A DNA stretch of 64,000 nt from Parafilimonas terrae (lineage in GTDB: Bacteria; Bacteroidota; Bacteroidia; Chitinophagales; Chitinophagaceae), in the NCBI RefSeq assembly GCF_900115755.1, contig NZ_FOXQ01000010.1:62001-126000 (forward strand). The letters run 5' to 3'. The notes beneath the pieces were generated by a model that did no database searches, was not told the DNA's origin, and saw only the letters and a list, made by a program, of their open reading frames with translations. This document shows, one piece after another, positions 44,317 to 54,751 of the stretch. The translations under genes and the position numbers were made by a program. Each line of letters starts with the position of its first letter. The stretch's first letter is position 1.

Positions 44317-45858
44317 TTATTTCGGGGCGATTATTTGCACCAGGTCCTTATCTGCATCCAGCTTTTCCCCGCTCACATTATTTAAGATAAACTGCTTACC
44401 GTTGTCATCTTCTTTTACTGCACAGTTGGTTAGCGTTAACCCTTTTACATCATCAAAAACATAAGCCGGGCGATAGTCTTTATCCCTTGCTACAACTTTA
44501 ATATTTTTCAGTGTAAGCCCTTCTGCATGGCGCACATAAAAGCCCCATGCAGGCAACTCCCCAAACATGGAAAATTCAGGATACCCAACTTCAACTTCGG
44601 GAACATCTTTTAAACGGTATAAAGGCAAAATAGCAAGCCCGTCATTACCCCTGCCGGGGTAACTGATCTCTACATTTTCAATGGTAACTTTCTGCACCGG
44701 GTGGCCGGGAATACCCACAATGGAAGAAGGAAATATATTATGGAAGAAAGGCAGGTCCGGCCCCTGCAAATCATATTTATCATCGGGGCGGCCAAACGGA
44801 ACTTCTACTTTTATATTCCTGATGAATACATTTTTAAGCGTGCCCACATTTTCATCTCTGTTACGATGGCCGAGACGTATAAAGATGGCGTTACCGGTAT
44901 TAACGGCATTAATGCCATCTACCAACACATTTTCAAGCACGCCGCCATCTACCGATTCTATTGCAATAGCAGAACGGAAAGTATCAAACACCCTGATGTT
45001 TTTAACGATAACATTTTTAAAGCCGCCTACGGAAGCTGTGCCAAATTTAACAGCGCTGGCGCTGGAGCGAACAGTACAGTTATCAATATAAATACTATCA
45101 TTAAAATACCCTTTGTTTTCAGATTTAAGGCAGATGCCATCATCGGCTGAATTTACATAACTGTTGGTGATGCGCACATTGGAACAGTCCACCACATCAA
45201 TGCCATCGTTGTTCCAGTAAGCATCGCTTTCCACACGGATAGAATCAATGATTAAATTTTTACAGCGTATATAATCCTGCACCCAGTCTGTAGCATTTTT
45301 TATGGTTACACCCGTTATTTTTATATTATTACAATCGAGTATCCGCAAAACATTTGGTCTGGCTTCCGGCCTTTTTCTTCTAAGGTTATAATGGCTGCTA
45401 TCGAGTACGCCTGCATAAAAAAGGCTGTCGAGTGTAAGCGCTACTGTGCGCCCCCGGCCATCTATCGTTCCTTTTCCGGTAATGCTTATATTATTTTGCC
45501 CGGCAGCCACAATCAAACCGCGTATGTAATTGTTTTCATCTTTTGTTTTCTCCAATATGCTTTTTGTGTAAGGATAATCATAAGGGTTAGTGCTGCCCAG
45601 CAAAAAAGCATTGGCAAGCAGGTGAAGGTCAACACCTGACTTCAATATTAATGTTCCGGTTACGAATTTACCTGCCGGTACAATTACCTGGCCGCCTCCA
45701 TCCTGGCTTGCTTTATCTATAGCCGCCTGGATATTTTCGGTACTAAGTTTAACGCCATTGCCTGCAGCCCCAAAATCAACGATATTATAGGTCTTATTTT
45801 TTTCAGGAGGGGCAAATGCAAACAGGGCTACGGAAATAAGCAATAAGATAATTCTCAT
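44317..45858 (-). CDS. GH28-family pectinase-like hydrolase
   Basis: A signal peptide (MRIILLLISVALFAFA) is followed by a right-handed beta-helix of the polygalacturonase family. Active-site aspartates are visible as NNDGID (Asp218, Asp221) and ADDGIC (Asp239, Asp240). The usual GHG histidine is less clear; RLGHRNRDENVG near 325-340 may supply it. The N-terminal YNIVDFGAAGNGV is classic. GH28 members cleave galacturonan or rhamnogalacturonan linkages, so the PUL2 substrate probably contains uronic acids. The weak His motif suggests an unusual linkage specificity. Confidence 0.82.
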   Translation of the reverse strand: MRIILLLISVALFAFAPPEKNKTYNIVDFGAAGNGVKLSTENIQAAIDKASQDGGGQVIVPAGKFVTGTLILKSGVDLHLLANAFLLGSTNPYDYPYTKSILEKTKDENNYIRGLIVAAGQNNISITGKGTIDGRGRTVALTLDSLFYAGVLDSSHYNLRRKRPEARPNVLRILDCNNIKITGVTIKNATDWVQDYIRCKNLIIDSIRVESDAYWNNDGIDVVDCSNVRITNSYVNSADDGICLKSENKGYFNDSIYIDNCTVRSSASAVKFGTASVGGFKNVIVKNIRVFDTFRSAIAIESVDGGVLENVLVDGINAVNTGNAIFIRLGHRNRDENVGTLKNVFIRNIKVEVPFGRPDDKYDLQGPDLPFFHNIFPSSIVGIPGHPVQKVTIENVEISYPGRGNDGLAILPLYRLKDVPEVEVGYPEFSMFGELPAWGFYVRHAEGLTLKNIKVVARDKDYRPAYVFDDVKGLTLTNCAVKEDDNGKQFILNNVSGEKLDADKDLVQIIAPK

Positions 45859-45895
45859 TTTTTGTTGTTTTATTTTTGATTTATTTGGTCTTGAT

Positions 45896-47449
45896 TTATT
45901 TTAATTTTTTAATGCTGTCCATTAACAGGCTTAATTCCTGCACGCGTTGCGGGTATTGCAAATACAGGTTATTTGCTTCCGAAGAATCTTCCCTTATGTT
46001 GTACAACTGGCCTTTGGGCTCTCCTGGTTTGGGTGTATAATTTACGGGCTCGCTAAACCCGCCTGAACCTCTTCCGGCAATTAATTTCCATTCGCCTTTT
46101 CTTACGGCAAACAAACCCTGGGAAGACTCGCTCATTATTACCTGCTGGCATAATAATGAATCTGGCTTGCCGAGCAGCACCGGTAAAACACTGTAACTGT
46201 CCGGCGCTTTTTTACTCAAACTATCTCCACCCATCAATGCCGAACAGGTTGACATAAGGTTGGCAAGCGTTGTTGTGATATTACTTACAGTTCCCGCTTT
46301 TATATGACCGGGCCATCTTACCATAAATGGCACCCTGTGGCCGCCATCCCATGCATCAGCTTTCATGCCCCGGTAAACATAAGCAGCATGATGATTGTAT
46401 TCTTTCACAAACTGTGGTCGCCAGTAAGGGCCGTTATCACTGGTAAAAATCACTATGGTATTGTCAGCATCACCGCTTTGTTCAACTGCATCCAGTATGC
46501 GTTTTACCATGGCGTCTGCCTCCATTACATAATCGCCATAAGCGCCGGCCTTTGATTTGCCTGCAAACTCTTTCGACGGCAGCCAGGGCGTATGCGGAGC
46601 TGGCATGGCGAAATAAAGAAAATATGGTTTGGTTGCCTGTGCATGGCTTTTAATATAATCAACCGCCTTACCAGTAAAATGTGGCAATACATTAGTGAAG
46701 TCAAAACCGGGCGACATGGGGCCGGTCCGCCAAAATGCGCCGGTTGCATAGTTGGGACTGCTCTTCGGGTTTAATTCACTGCCCTTTGTTGAGGCAGTTA
46801 AAGGCTGCGTAAGCGTATCGTTTTCGAGGTAGCAATAAGGCGCCATATCAAGCGAAGCGGGAAGTATATACGAATATTGAAAACCATGTTTCAAAGGCCC
46901 GTCGGTTGGTGGTTTTGTAAAATCAATATCATCGGGATTCATATCCTTTATCATCCTGGCGCCGGAAGGATCATTCTCCGGAACGATCAATGCTTTTTCA
47001 TGGCCGGGCTTCACAACCCAGTCCAAACCCAAATGCCATTTACCAATAATAGCGGTAGCATAATCGTGGTTTTGCAATAAAGAGGCTACAGTTGGTGTGC
47101 CGGGTTCTATTAATGCGCGCCCATATCCCGATAACACGCTTTGCGGAAGCCGGCTTCGCCAGCAATATTCTCCCGTTAATATGGAATAACGCGAAGGCGT
47201 GCAAACAGATGATGCTGCATGTGCATCTGTAAAGCGGATGCCCTGGTTTGCAAAAGCATCAATGTTAGGCGTATTGATTTTTGAACCGGGATTATAAATT
47301 GAAATATCACCATACCCTAAATCGTCGGCCAAAATATAAATGATGTTAGGATGGCTGGCTTCCGCAACATCAATATGCTTTTCTTTTTCTTTTGAATGGC
47401 AACTGGCAACAATGACGCTTAATAAAAACAAATAACGTTTACACTTCAT
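45896..47449 (-). CDS. S1 family sulfatase (Cys-type), lipoprotein, PUL2 sulfatase B
   Basis: The leader ends in a lipobox (VIVASC17), so it is a predicted lipoprotein. ILADDLGYGD (about 39-48) binds metal, and C83-TPSR with SILTGEYCWRSRLP carries the formylglycine site. The GKWHLGLDW and FTSDNGPYWRPQF blocks complete the active site. Length 517. In S1 phylogeny such CTPSR..TGxYxWR proteins are often exo-sulfatases, but specificity cannot be called here. It lies 37 bp upstream of the GH28 gene. Confidence 0.9.
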   Translation of the reverse strand: MKCKRYLFLLSVIVASCHSKEKEKHIDVAEASHPNIIYILADDLGYGDISIYNPGSKINTPNIDAFANQGIRFTDAHAASSVCTPSRYSILTGEYCWRSRLPQSVLSGYGRALIEPGTPTVASLLQNHDYATAIIGKWHLGLDWVVKPGHEKALIVPENDPSGARMIKDMNPDDIDFTKPPTDGPLKHGFQYSYILPASLDMAPYCYLENDTLTQPLTASTKGSELNPKSSPNYATGAFWRTGPMSPGFDFTNVLPHFTGKAVDYIKSHAQATKPYFLYFAMPAPHTPWLPSKEFAGKSKAGAYGDYVMEADAMVKRILDAVEQSGDADNTIVIFTSDNGPYWRPQFVKEYNHHAAYVYRGMKADAWDGGHRVPFMVRWPGHIKAGTVSNITTTLANLMSTCSALMGGDSLSKKAPDSYSVLPVLLGKPDSLLCQQVIMSESSQGLFAVRKGEWKLIAGRGSGGFSEPVNYTPKPGEPKGQLYNIREDSSEANNLYLQYPQRVQELSLLMDSIKKLK

Positions 47450-47501
47450 TTAGTAATGATTTTTTACTTTGAATAAAGCAGTTTGGTTTTACATATTAAT
47501 G

Positions 47502-49037
47502 CTAATCGCCGCTACTGCTCTTATTGCTGGTTGTATAATGCGTAACAAAATTTTGATAGATATTATCCGGCAACTTCAACAGGTCATTTGTATCGCTCAT
47601 GTGTTTTTTTACTTTCTCAATGAGCTGGTTAACGATGGCTTCATACTTTATATTAACGGCCAGGTTATTTTTTTCCAGCGGATCAGTGGAAAGGTTATAC
47701 AGTTCAATAAACACTTCATCTTTAAATGTGTCTATTATCAGTTTATAATCACCCTCTACAATACATCTTTGATTATTGCCATAAGCGCCGTTGCCATCAT
47801 ACTGAATAAATACATTTTTTCTGCCTGTTGCTTTCCCTTGCAGTAAAGGCATAAGCGATTGCCCGTCTGTGTTCCCGGCATTATCGATATCGAGATAGTC
47901 AATCAATGTTGGCCATACATCAATAAGGCTGACGTTATCGTTAACTTCTTTTAATGCCGGTTTATAATCTGAAGGAAATTTTATAATGAATGGCACCCTC
48001 GCTGATTCTTCATACATGCACATTTTTTGCCACAGCGAGTGGCTGCCCAGCATTTCGCCATGATCGGATGTGAAAATGATCAATGCTTTATCGTACAAAC
48101 CATTCGTTTTTAGGGCATCTATTACCCTTCCAATCTCATCATCAACAAGGCTTACCAGCCCAAAATATTTTGGCCATACCTGCTTCCATTGTTCTTTGGT
48201 ATAACGGGTACCAATAAAGCCTGTTAAATTATACAATTGCAATGTTGACTGGCCGGCATACCACTCGCCGATGTTATCAGGAATAGCAAAGTCTTCCGGT
48301 TTAAATTTACTGTAGTAAGGCTCGGGCACATCAAAAGGCGGGTGCGGCGACAAATACATCAGGCTTAAAAACAAAGGCTTTTTATCGTGCTTGCTTTCAT
48401 TAATGGTTTCAATAGCCTTGTCTGTATAATAATTATCATCAAAATATTGCAAGCCGGGTTTATACACATCGTATTTAGGTGTGGAATAATTTTTATACTG
48501 TGTGTATTTGTTTGATACAAGTTCCGGTAACATAGCTTTAAACTGCGGGCCGCCCGGCGCTTTTTCATTCACCGATTTCACCCATTGCTTATAGGTTTGC
48601 GGTGTAATCCATTTTGTTTTTGATTGCGGGTCTTTGTCTATTTTATCCTGCGTTACAAAATGCTGTTTGCCTATATGCCGGCTATTCCAGTTATCGCCCA
48701 GCAAACCATACATGTTTAGGGTGCCGGATTTCACTTCGCCATAATGGGCATCTTCATCCTGCCAGCCATTAATGAGACAGCCATTATCGTTAGGATATTT
48801 TCCTGTAAAAAAAGCAGCCCGCGATGGTGCGCAAAGCGGCGAAGCGCAATAAGTTCTGTTAAATGACACACCATCGGCTTTTAGCTCGTTGATATGCGGC
48901 GTATATTCTCCAATTGCATCATACCGCAACTGGTCGCACATAATGATTATAACGGGCGCCTGTTTTGTTTGAGCAAGCGCCTGCTGCTGAACAATCAATG
49001 CGCCTATAATAAAAACAACAATTTGTTTCATACGCAT
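47502..49037 (-). CDS. S1 family sulfatase (Cys-type), PUL2 sulfatase C
   Basis: Secreted (signal peptide ends QQQALAQ), 511 residues. IIIMCDQLRYDAIG (about 30-43) is the metal site with the extra Gln found in choline-sulfatase/idursulfase-like S1 members. The formylglycine motif is C69-APSR followed by AAFFTGKYPNDNG. GKQHFV and SDHGEMLGSHSLWQK are further active-site blocks. The start codon directly abuts the stop of sulfatase D (no gap), so the two are co-translated. An ATG at 49031 is also possible. Confidence 0.9.
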   Translation of the reverse strand: MRMKQIVVFIIGALIVQQQALAQTKQAPVIIIMCDQLRYDAIGEYTPHINELKADGVSFNRTYCASPLCAPSRAAFFTGKYPNDNGCLINGWQDEDAHYGEVKSGTLNMYGLLGDNWNSRHIGKQHFVTQDKIDKDPQSKTKWITPQTYKQWVKSVNEKAPGGPQFKAMLPELVSNKYTQYKNYSTPKYDVYKPGLQYFDDNYYTDKAIETINESKHDKKPLFLSLMYLSPHPPFDVPEPYYSKFKPEDFAIPDNIGEWYAGQSTLQLYNLTGFIGTRYTKEQWKQVWPKYFGLVSLVDDEIGRVIDALKTNGLYDKALIIFTSDHGEMLGSHSLWQKMCMYEESARVPFIIKFPSDYKPALKEVNDNVSLIDVWPTLIDYLDIDNAGNTDGQSLMPLLQGKATGRKNVFIQYDGNGAYGNNQRCIVEGDYKLIIDTFKDEVFIELYNLSTDPLEKNNLAVNIKYEAIVNQLIEKVKKHMSDTNDLLKLPDNIYQNFVTHYTTSNKSSSGD

Positions 49038-50633
49038 TTAGTTTTTTTTGTTTTGATAAGCCGGGTTATACTTTCCCCTTTCCTTAAATCCCGGAAAGTT
49101 GCGCATAAGCCCAAAGCGCGGGTAACTTTCAAAAATATCCCCATAACCAAGCATGCGCGGATCATGCTGTTCCGTAAGCAATTGCTGCAGTTTATCCTTC
49201 AATGCATCCTTTATTGCAGTATAAGATTTGTCATTTGCAAGGTTGTTAAGGCAGGCTGCATCATTCCTGATATTGAATAACTGTATTTCTTCACGTTTGG
49301 CAAAACCATCATCAAATAAATCAGGCCACCGGTTCCTGTTTTCCAGCATAAATAATTTTGTTGGCGAAGGATCGTCAATATCATTATATCCAACACCAAT
49401 TGCCTTAATATCTTTATTTGCAGGGTCTGGCTTTTCTTCATTATCCGGTGGCGGGTCGCCGGCCGGCCAGCGGTCTGGCTTTATATTCCAGATCAATAAA
49501 AAACTATCTGTACGAATGGCGCGGGACGGATAACCCACATCATCAGGCCGTGCATGTGTATGCCTTTCCCTTCCTGTTAACACGCATGTTCTGTAATTGG
49601 TTTTATTAAATGATTTATTGAAAAGGATATCATGCAGGTTTTTGCCGGTCATGGCGGGTGCATCTTTCACACCGGCAATATCAAGAAATGTTGGCGCAAG
49701 ATCAATAAGGCTTACAAGATCATCTGAAGTGGCGCCGCCCTTAATCTTTGAGGGCCAGCTTACAGCAAGCGGCACATGCGATCCATATTCCATAAGATTG
49801 GCTTTGGCAGATGGAAAAGGCATACCATTATCAGATGTTACAACAATCATGGTGTTTTCCAATTCACCTTTTTGTTTCAGAAAATCAATCATTTTTCCCA
49901 ACTGCGTATCGAACCATTCTATCTCAAGGGCATAATCTTCTATATCGCTTTGCACAACAGCATCATTTGGAAGAAAGCCGGGAACAAATGCCTCCTGAAT
50001 ATTTTTACCGGCTTTTCTTGCTGAACCTTCTTCATAAACACGGTGTGGTTCATTCGCACCAAACCAAAAGAAAAATGGCTTATCACCTTTTCTTTGATTA
50101 TAGAAATCAACAAAGTTTTCGAAGTAATCAATATTGCTTATGCCTTTTGTTGGCGGCTGCAGTTTCTTTGAATTGAACTCAGGCCCAACCGGGTTTCTTT
50201 CCCATCCTGCATCTTTCCAGTTGCCCGGCCCCCAGGGCTTCCCTGTGTAACCAATACGGTAACCTGCATTTTCCAGCAGGTTGGTAAATACCTGGAATTT
50301 CTTTGGAAAATAACTGCTGTGTGTGCCCGCTTCTTCCAGTTGCCAAATATTTTTACCGGTAAGTATAGCCGCACGGGAAGGACTGCATTGCGGTGCCGCT
50401 GCAAAAGCATTGTTGAATAAAATGCCTGATTTGGCTACAGCATCAAATGCCGGTGTTTGCACACCTTTTGCGCCATAGATGGATGCATAAGGATAAGACT
50501 GGTCGTCTGCAATCACAAAAAGGATATTCGGCCTTTTTGCGGGCGCAGCAGTTTGTTTTTCTTTCCATGCAATAATAACGGCGATGCTGCCAAAAGCCGT
50601 CAGCATTATTACCAGCAATTTTATCTTCTTCAT
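49038..50633 (-). CDS. S1 family sulfatase (Cys-type), N-sulfoglucosamine sulfohydrolase-like, PUL2 sulfatase D
   Basis: From the ATG at 50633 the signal peptide is MKKIKLLVIMLTAFGSIAV. IADDQSYPYASIYG (about 41-54) and C83-SPSRAAILTGKNIW resemble heparan N-sulfatases (SGSH), which use the ADDQ metal motif. YTGKPWGPGNW and TSDNGMPFP follow. Length 532. Its start lies 6 bp after the lyase stop. If the SGSH similarity reflects function, the substrate may carry N-sulfate, but O-sulfatases share this architecture. Confidence 0.87.
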   Translation of the reverse strand: MKKIKLLVIMLTAFGSIAVIIAWKEKQTAAPAKRPNILFVIADDQSYPYASIYGAKGVQTPAFDAVAKSGILFNNAFAAAPQCSPSRAAILTGKNIWQLEEAGTHSSYFPKKFQVFTNLLENAGYRIGYTGKPWGPGNWKDAGWERNPVGPEFNSKKLQPPTKGISNIDYFENFVDFYNQRKGDKPFFFWFGANEPHRVYEEGSARKAGKNIQEAFVPGFLPNDAVVQSDIEDYALEIEWFDTQLGKMIDFLKQKGELENTMIVVTSDNGMPFPSAKANLMEYGSHVPLAVSWPSKIKGGATSDDLVSLIDLAPTFLDIAGVKDAPAMTGKNLHDILFNKSFNKTNYRTCVLTGRERHTHARPDDVGYPSRAIRTDSFLLIWNIKPDRWPAGDPPPDNEEKPDPANKDIKAIGVGYNDIDDPSPTKLFMLENRNRWPDLFDDGFAKREEIQLFNIRNDAACLNNLANDKSYTAIKDALKDKLQQLLTEQHDPRMLGYGDIFESYPRFGLMRNFPGFKERGKYNPAYQNKKN

Positions 50634-50639
50634 AAGCAA

Positions 50640-53291
50640 TCAATGTTTTTCAACAGGGATATTTTTAACAGCATCAGGCATTACATCTCCCGCTTCAGAA
50701 AAAACATACTTTCCATCAATCCATTCTGCCAGTTTGCTGCTCCCGTTTATTTTACCATTAAATGTTTCATTACCCATTTTTAGTTCATCACCGCCGGAGG
50801 TAAAAGCAATGCGCTTATCATTGTTAAACGCTTCCAGTAAAGCGGGTTTGGCTGCATCTAATTCCGCTTTTATAACCCAGTTGTCTATAATTAATTCGCC
50901 TTTGCTGTTTAATTGATACGATACCGGCGCTGCATTTACTTCGCCATGCTGGTTTATCTTCATTACAGCGAGGAACCTTATTTTATCAACGTTTGTTGTT
51001 GTGGCTGCCGTTAAATGCCACTGGTCATTTTTATATTCAATGAGGTTGCCATCTTCATCTTCCCTTCCCAGCCAGTTTACAGCCTGCACGGCAAACGTGT
51101 CAGTTATATTCCATTGCAGGTTTTGTGTAGTGAATAAAGAAGTATTGGCTGATACTTTTTCGGAATTGCAATAAAACGCATGCTTTCCTGCATCTATTTT
51201 TATTTGATAAGGGCTGTGGATAAGCCATGACCATTTTGCGGCATGGTCTGCTTCAAGCTCATCATACACAATCAAAATGTCCGGATAAAGAAACAGCAGG
51301 TGGCGGCGGAATTTTGTTAAGCCTGTTTGCTCTTTCTCAGCCTGGCTGGAATATGCCTGCGATGCATCGCCCACCACATAGCCAAGGTTTTTACCATCTA
51401 TGAACCGGGGCAGGTAACCATAGGCTTCTGAGTTAAACGGCTGCCCTTTATTATCTATCAGAATACCGTTGTGCCCCTGGGTGGCTTTATACCAGCCGAG
51501 CCGGTGCGGGTCCTGCATTGCCACTTTGTGGCCCGACATATAAAACAACCTGTCGCCGCCAACCAATACATTGAATGTGTTTTGATCTCCCAGCAAATGG
51601 CCATAAGAACCATAAGGGCTGGAGCGCATGGAAACCATTACATCGTTTTGCCTGTTTGTAATGGCCGAGTGCATATCTGCCACGCCGGTGCCCGGAAATT
51701 TTTGTGCAGCAGAAAGCGTTGATACATCAATAGGATCAGGCCTTTTTACACCATACAGGTAACGCATCCTGAACCAGCGAAGCATATCTGCATCAGATAA
51801 CTTCAGTTTATCATCGGCGCTTTTTTTATACGACGTAACGCCGTTCACCCTTTCTTCTGTTTTTGTATTGTTTTTTCCCATCCTTTCAATTTCACCGGCA
51901 TACCACGCAGCCAGCTTATTGCCGGTTAGCTTAGACAAGGCATCTGCATACGCCAGATATTCTGTTCCCGGCGAATAAATTTTTTCAACATCATCGCCAA
52001 AACCATCAGTTGAAGAACCGGGAGGGAAAGAATAGGCCATCCAGTAAGGGTTCAATTCATACCATTTCTTATTGGCTATAAAATCGTAACCGGTGTATTG
52101 TTTTATAATCATTGGCACATCCAGCAGGGTTTCCATATTAAGCCGGAAATAAGAAGCGCCCTCGCACCAGGCGCCGTCATCGCCGCCTAATACCGGCGCC
52201 CTTGCCAGCCACAGTTCGTAAGCATAATTTATCCAGTTGGCAGCATCGGGCGTTTCGCCATATACCGCAATAGCCGTTTGAAAGAAATAATGAAATATAT
52301 ATTGCCATACATGATTGGAAAGCACCTTGGCATCAATGTTATTAATCCAGCTATGGTAAAAGCGGTCTGCCCTTATATGAATGGCATCTGTTAATATTTT
52401 TTTCTGTGATGGGGTTAACTGGTCGTAAAAAGTATCGAGTGCAAGCGCCATAGACAACATACAGCGGGCGTCACCAAAATCGCTTAATAAACTTAGCCCG
52501 TTTGGGTCCCAGCCCGAAACAGACATGGCCCATTCAATTGCTTTTTTTGCATACTTCTGATCGCCGGTTAATATATAGGCTTTGCAAAAGAGGTGGACCG
52601 CATTATAAATTTTATTGCTGGCGCGGGAACTGGCTACAAGTGCAATCTTATCATTCTCTGCTTTTGACTTCCCCTTTAATTTACTTTTTGCATCTGTTTC
52701 AGGTGGAGGGGCAAGTTTTACCAGTTTAGCGGCTTCTTCAATAATCATTTTTGCATCAGCCGTGTTTTTATTTTGTGCTGAAAATGTTTTTTGCCCACTT
52801 TTATCAATCAATACCCTGGGATGCGCGGCGGGAATGGCTGCATACATTTTTTCAACCGGCGGAGAGAAATTTTTATTGGATGCGCCTGTTATGCGAAAAG
52901 CCAGCACATCAGACCATTTACCATCGTGCTGCCTGTATTGCCAATACCATGTTCCTTCATTTAAGGCACGGTGTGGCGTGTACATCGTCCATTGAATATT
53001 TTGCTTGCTGATGGTTTTATCAGCAGCAAAAGAAGCATCCTGTGAAAGACGAATATCGTAACCGGTTGCTTTTTTATTATTGGGCCAAAGCAATGTTGGC
53101 GAAACACAATCAGCCACATTATTCAACGCCGGCGACGGCCATTGCCTGAACTGCGGATGAATAACAGGATAATCAGCAGAAAAATTTGCCGCCGTAACAG
53201 GCTGGGATAAACCTTTTACGGAGAAGCAGATAAAAATGTATAAAAGGCAGCGTTTTATGTAAGTCAGTTTTATAGTATTACAAGTAATCAT
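50640..53291 (-). CDS. heparinase II/III-like polysaccharide lyase with DUF4962 domain
   Basis: Large secreted enzyme (about 883 residues from the ATG at 53291; ATGs at 53318-53321 overlap the preceding sulfatase). The N-terminal beta domain and helical toroid (about 100-470) follow the DUF4962 pattern, including SNHVWQYIFHYFF and GDDGAWCEGASYFRLN. The C-terminal half has heparinase II/III-type sheets with SSPYGSYGHLLGDQNTFNV and GHNGILIDNKGQPF. Lyases of this group break uronic-acid polysaccharides by beta-elimination, leaving unsaturated ends for the GH88 enzyme at 39199. The exact PL family is not called. Confidence 0.8.
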   Translation of the reverse strand: MITCNTIKLTYIKRCLLYIFICFSVKGLSQPVTAANFSADYPVIHPQFRQWPSPALNNVADCVSPTLLWPNNKKATGYDIRLSQDASFAADKTISKQNIQWTMYTPHRALNEGTWYWQYRQHDGKWSDVLAFRITGASNKNFSPPVEKMYAAIPAAHPRVLIDKSGQKTFSAQNKNTADAKMIIEEAAKLVKLAPPPETDAKSKLKGKSKAENDKIALVASSRASNKIYNAVHLFCKAYILTGDQKYAKKAIEWAMSVSGWDPNGLSLLSDFGDARCMLSMALALDTFYDQLTPSQKKILTDAIHIRADRFYHSWINNIDAKVLSNHVWQYIFHYFFQTAIAVYGETPDAANWINYAYELWLARAPVLGGDDGAWCEGASYFRLNMETLLDVPMIIKQYTGYDFIANKKWYELNPYWMAYSFPPGSSTDGFGDDVEKIYSPGTEYLAYADALSKLTGNKLAAWYAGEIERMGKNNTKTEERVNGVTSYKKSADDKLKLSDADMLRWFRMRYLYGVKRPDPIDVSTLSAAQKFPGTGVADMHSAITNRQNDVMVSMRSSPYGSYGHLLGDQNTFNVLVGGDRLFYMSGHKVAMQDPHRLGWYKATQGHNGILIDNKGQPFNSEAYGYLPRFIDGKNLGYVVGDASQAYSSQAEKEQTGLTKFRRHLLFLYPDILIVYDELEADHAAKWSWLIHSPYQIKIDAGKHAFYCNSEKVSANTSLFTTQNLQWNITDTFAVQAVNWLGREDEDGNLIEYKNDQWHLTAATTTNVDKIRFLAVMKINQHGEVNAAPVSYQLNSKGELIIDNWVIKAELDAAKPALLEAFNNDKRIAFTSGGDELKMGNETFNGKINGSSKLAEWIDGKYVFSEAGDVMPDAVKNIPVEKH

Positions 53292-53310
53292 TTCTTTCAA
53301 AGCTTTGGTT

Positions 53311-54741
53311 TTAATCATCATCACCTTTTTGTTTTTTTCCGTTTAAGGCAGTGTCTAAAATTTCAGCATGAACCTGTTGCAGGTAGTTCATTAATTTATC
53401 ATTAAGCTGTTTAAATTTACCAGGCATCTTTGCAGATAAATCATTTGTTTCACCAATATCGTTATTCAGATCATACAACTCTTCCTTGCCTGTTTTCCAA
53501 AATTTTATCAGTTTATAATTACTGTCAATTATAGCAGAATGCGGATAGCTACTTGCATAACGATGAAAATAAAAAGCATCTTCTTTTCTTTTTATCACAC
53601 CAGATTCCGGGTGTTGAAATGCAGCACAAAAGCTGGCGCCATCCAGGTAACCGGGGAGCGTTTTTTTATTATGGGCAAGCTCGCTTATGGTTGGCAGAAT
53701 ATCGCAGCCGGTAACGGGTATATGCGAATAAGTATGCGGCTGAATGCCCGGCCCTTTTACCATAAACGGCACACGTATGCCGCCTTCATACAACGTCCAT
53801 TTACCGCCTCTTAACGGGTAGTTGCGCATGGGCTTTGAAAAGGAAGACGGATGATCGAGCCTGTTTGAAACCGGCGGCAGAAACTCAACCGCGCCATTAT
53901 CGCCCATTAAAAAAATATAGGTATTATCATCAATCCTTAACTGGTCTATCATGGCCATTAATTTCCCTATGCCTGCATCAAGGTCTGCAAGCATGCCGGC
54001 CCAGCCGGGATTATCGTGTTTCTTACCTTTTTGTTTTTTTAAATAATGCTGATAGGTGCTGTCTTTAGTTTGTATATCAACATGCGTGGCATAATAAGAT
54101 ACCTGCAAATAAAAGGGATTGCCTGCGGCTGCCTGCCGCTGCATAAAATTGATGGCGCGGCCGGTAAGCGTTTCCGTTTTCTTAGGGTCGTTGTTTAAAT
54201 AAAGGCTTGACCATTTTGTTTTTTTATCCAGCATCACATCGCCATTGCTATTGCCTGTATTGCCATCGCTTTCGTCGTAGCCAAGATCTTCAGGATAAAT
54301 ATCTGCACGCAAATCCCACTTTCCAAAATGCGCTGTTTTATAGTTGGGGTTGATAGATTTTAATAAGGCCGGAATGGTTAACCATTGTTTTGCTTTGGGA
54401 CTATAATTTTGTTTAAAAAGCACATTGCCTGTATGAACCGGGTTTTGCCCGAACTGGAGGCTTCTGCGCGAAGGCGTGCATAATGCATCCGGTGCATAAC
54501 CATTTGAAAAACGCATGCCTTCATTGCCAAGCTTATCAATATTGGGCGTTTCAAAATAATCGCTTTTTGAATCGGCATAACGGTTATCCATTAATGAAGA
54601 TACGCCGGTCCAGCCATGATCATCGGTTAATATAAAAACAAAATTGGGGCTTCCCTTTTCTGCATTTTCGGGCGGTTTATGCGCCTGCAAAAAGAAAAGG
54701 CCGAAACCGGCACCCAATAAAACAAGCATGTATTTTTTCAT
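53311..54741 (-). CDS. S1 family sulfatase (Cys-type), PUL2 sulfatase E
   Basis: Secreted, 476 residues, with a signal sequence in the first 20 residues. ILTDDHGWTGVSS (about 37-49) is the metal motif, and C88-TPSR is the formylglycine site. Beyond it the usual TG is replaced by FG (SRRSLQFGQNP), an unusual variation near the active site. FGKWDLRADI and LMGDNGAVEFLPP follow. It lies 10 bp after the DUF1961 gene and is the first sulfatase of the run. Confidence 0.88.
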   Translation of the reverse strand: MKKYMLVLLGAGFGLFFLQAHKPPENAEKGSPNFVFILTDDHGWTGVSSLMDNRYADSKSDYFETPNIDKLGNEGMRFSNGYAPDALCTPSRRSLQFGQNPVHTGNVLFKQNYSPKAKQWLTIPALLKSINPNYKTAHFGKWDLRADIYPEDLGYDESDGNTGNSNGDVMLDKKTKWSSLYLNNDPKKTETLTGRAINFMQRQAAAGNPFYLQVSYYATHVDIQTKDSTYQHYLKKQKGKKHDNPGWAGMLADLDAGIGKLMAMIDQLRIDDNTYIFLMGDNGAVEFLPPVSNRLDHPSSFSKPMRNYPLRGGKWTLYEGGIRVPFMVKGPGIQPHTYSHIPVTGCDILPTISELAHNKKTLPGYLDGASFCAAFQHPESGVIKRKEDAFYFHRYASSYPHSAIIDSNYKLIKFWKTGKEELYDLNNDIGETNDLSAKMPGKFKQLNDKLMNYLQQVHAEILDTALNGKKQKGDDD

Positions 54742-54751
54742 TGCTTACAGT

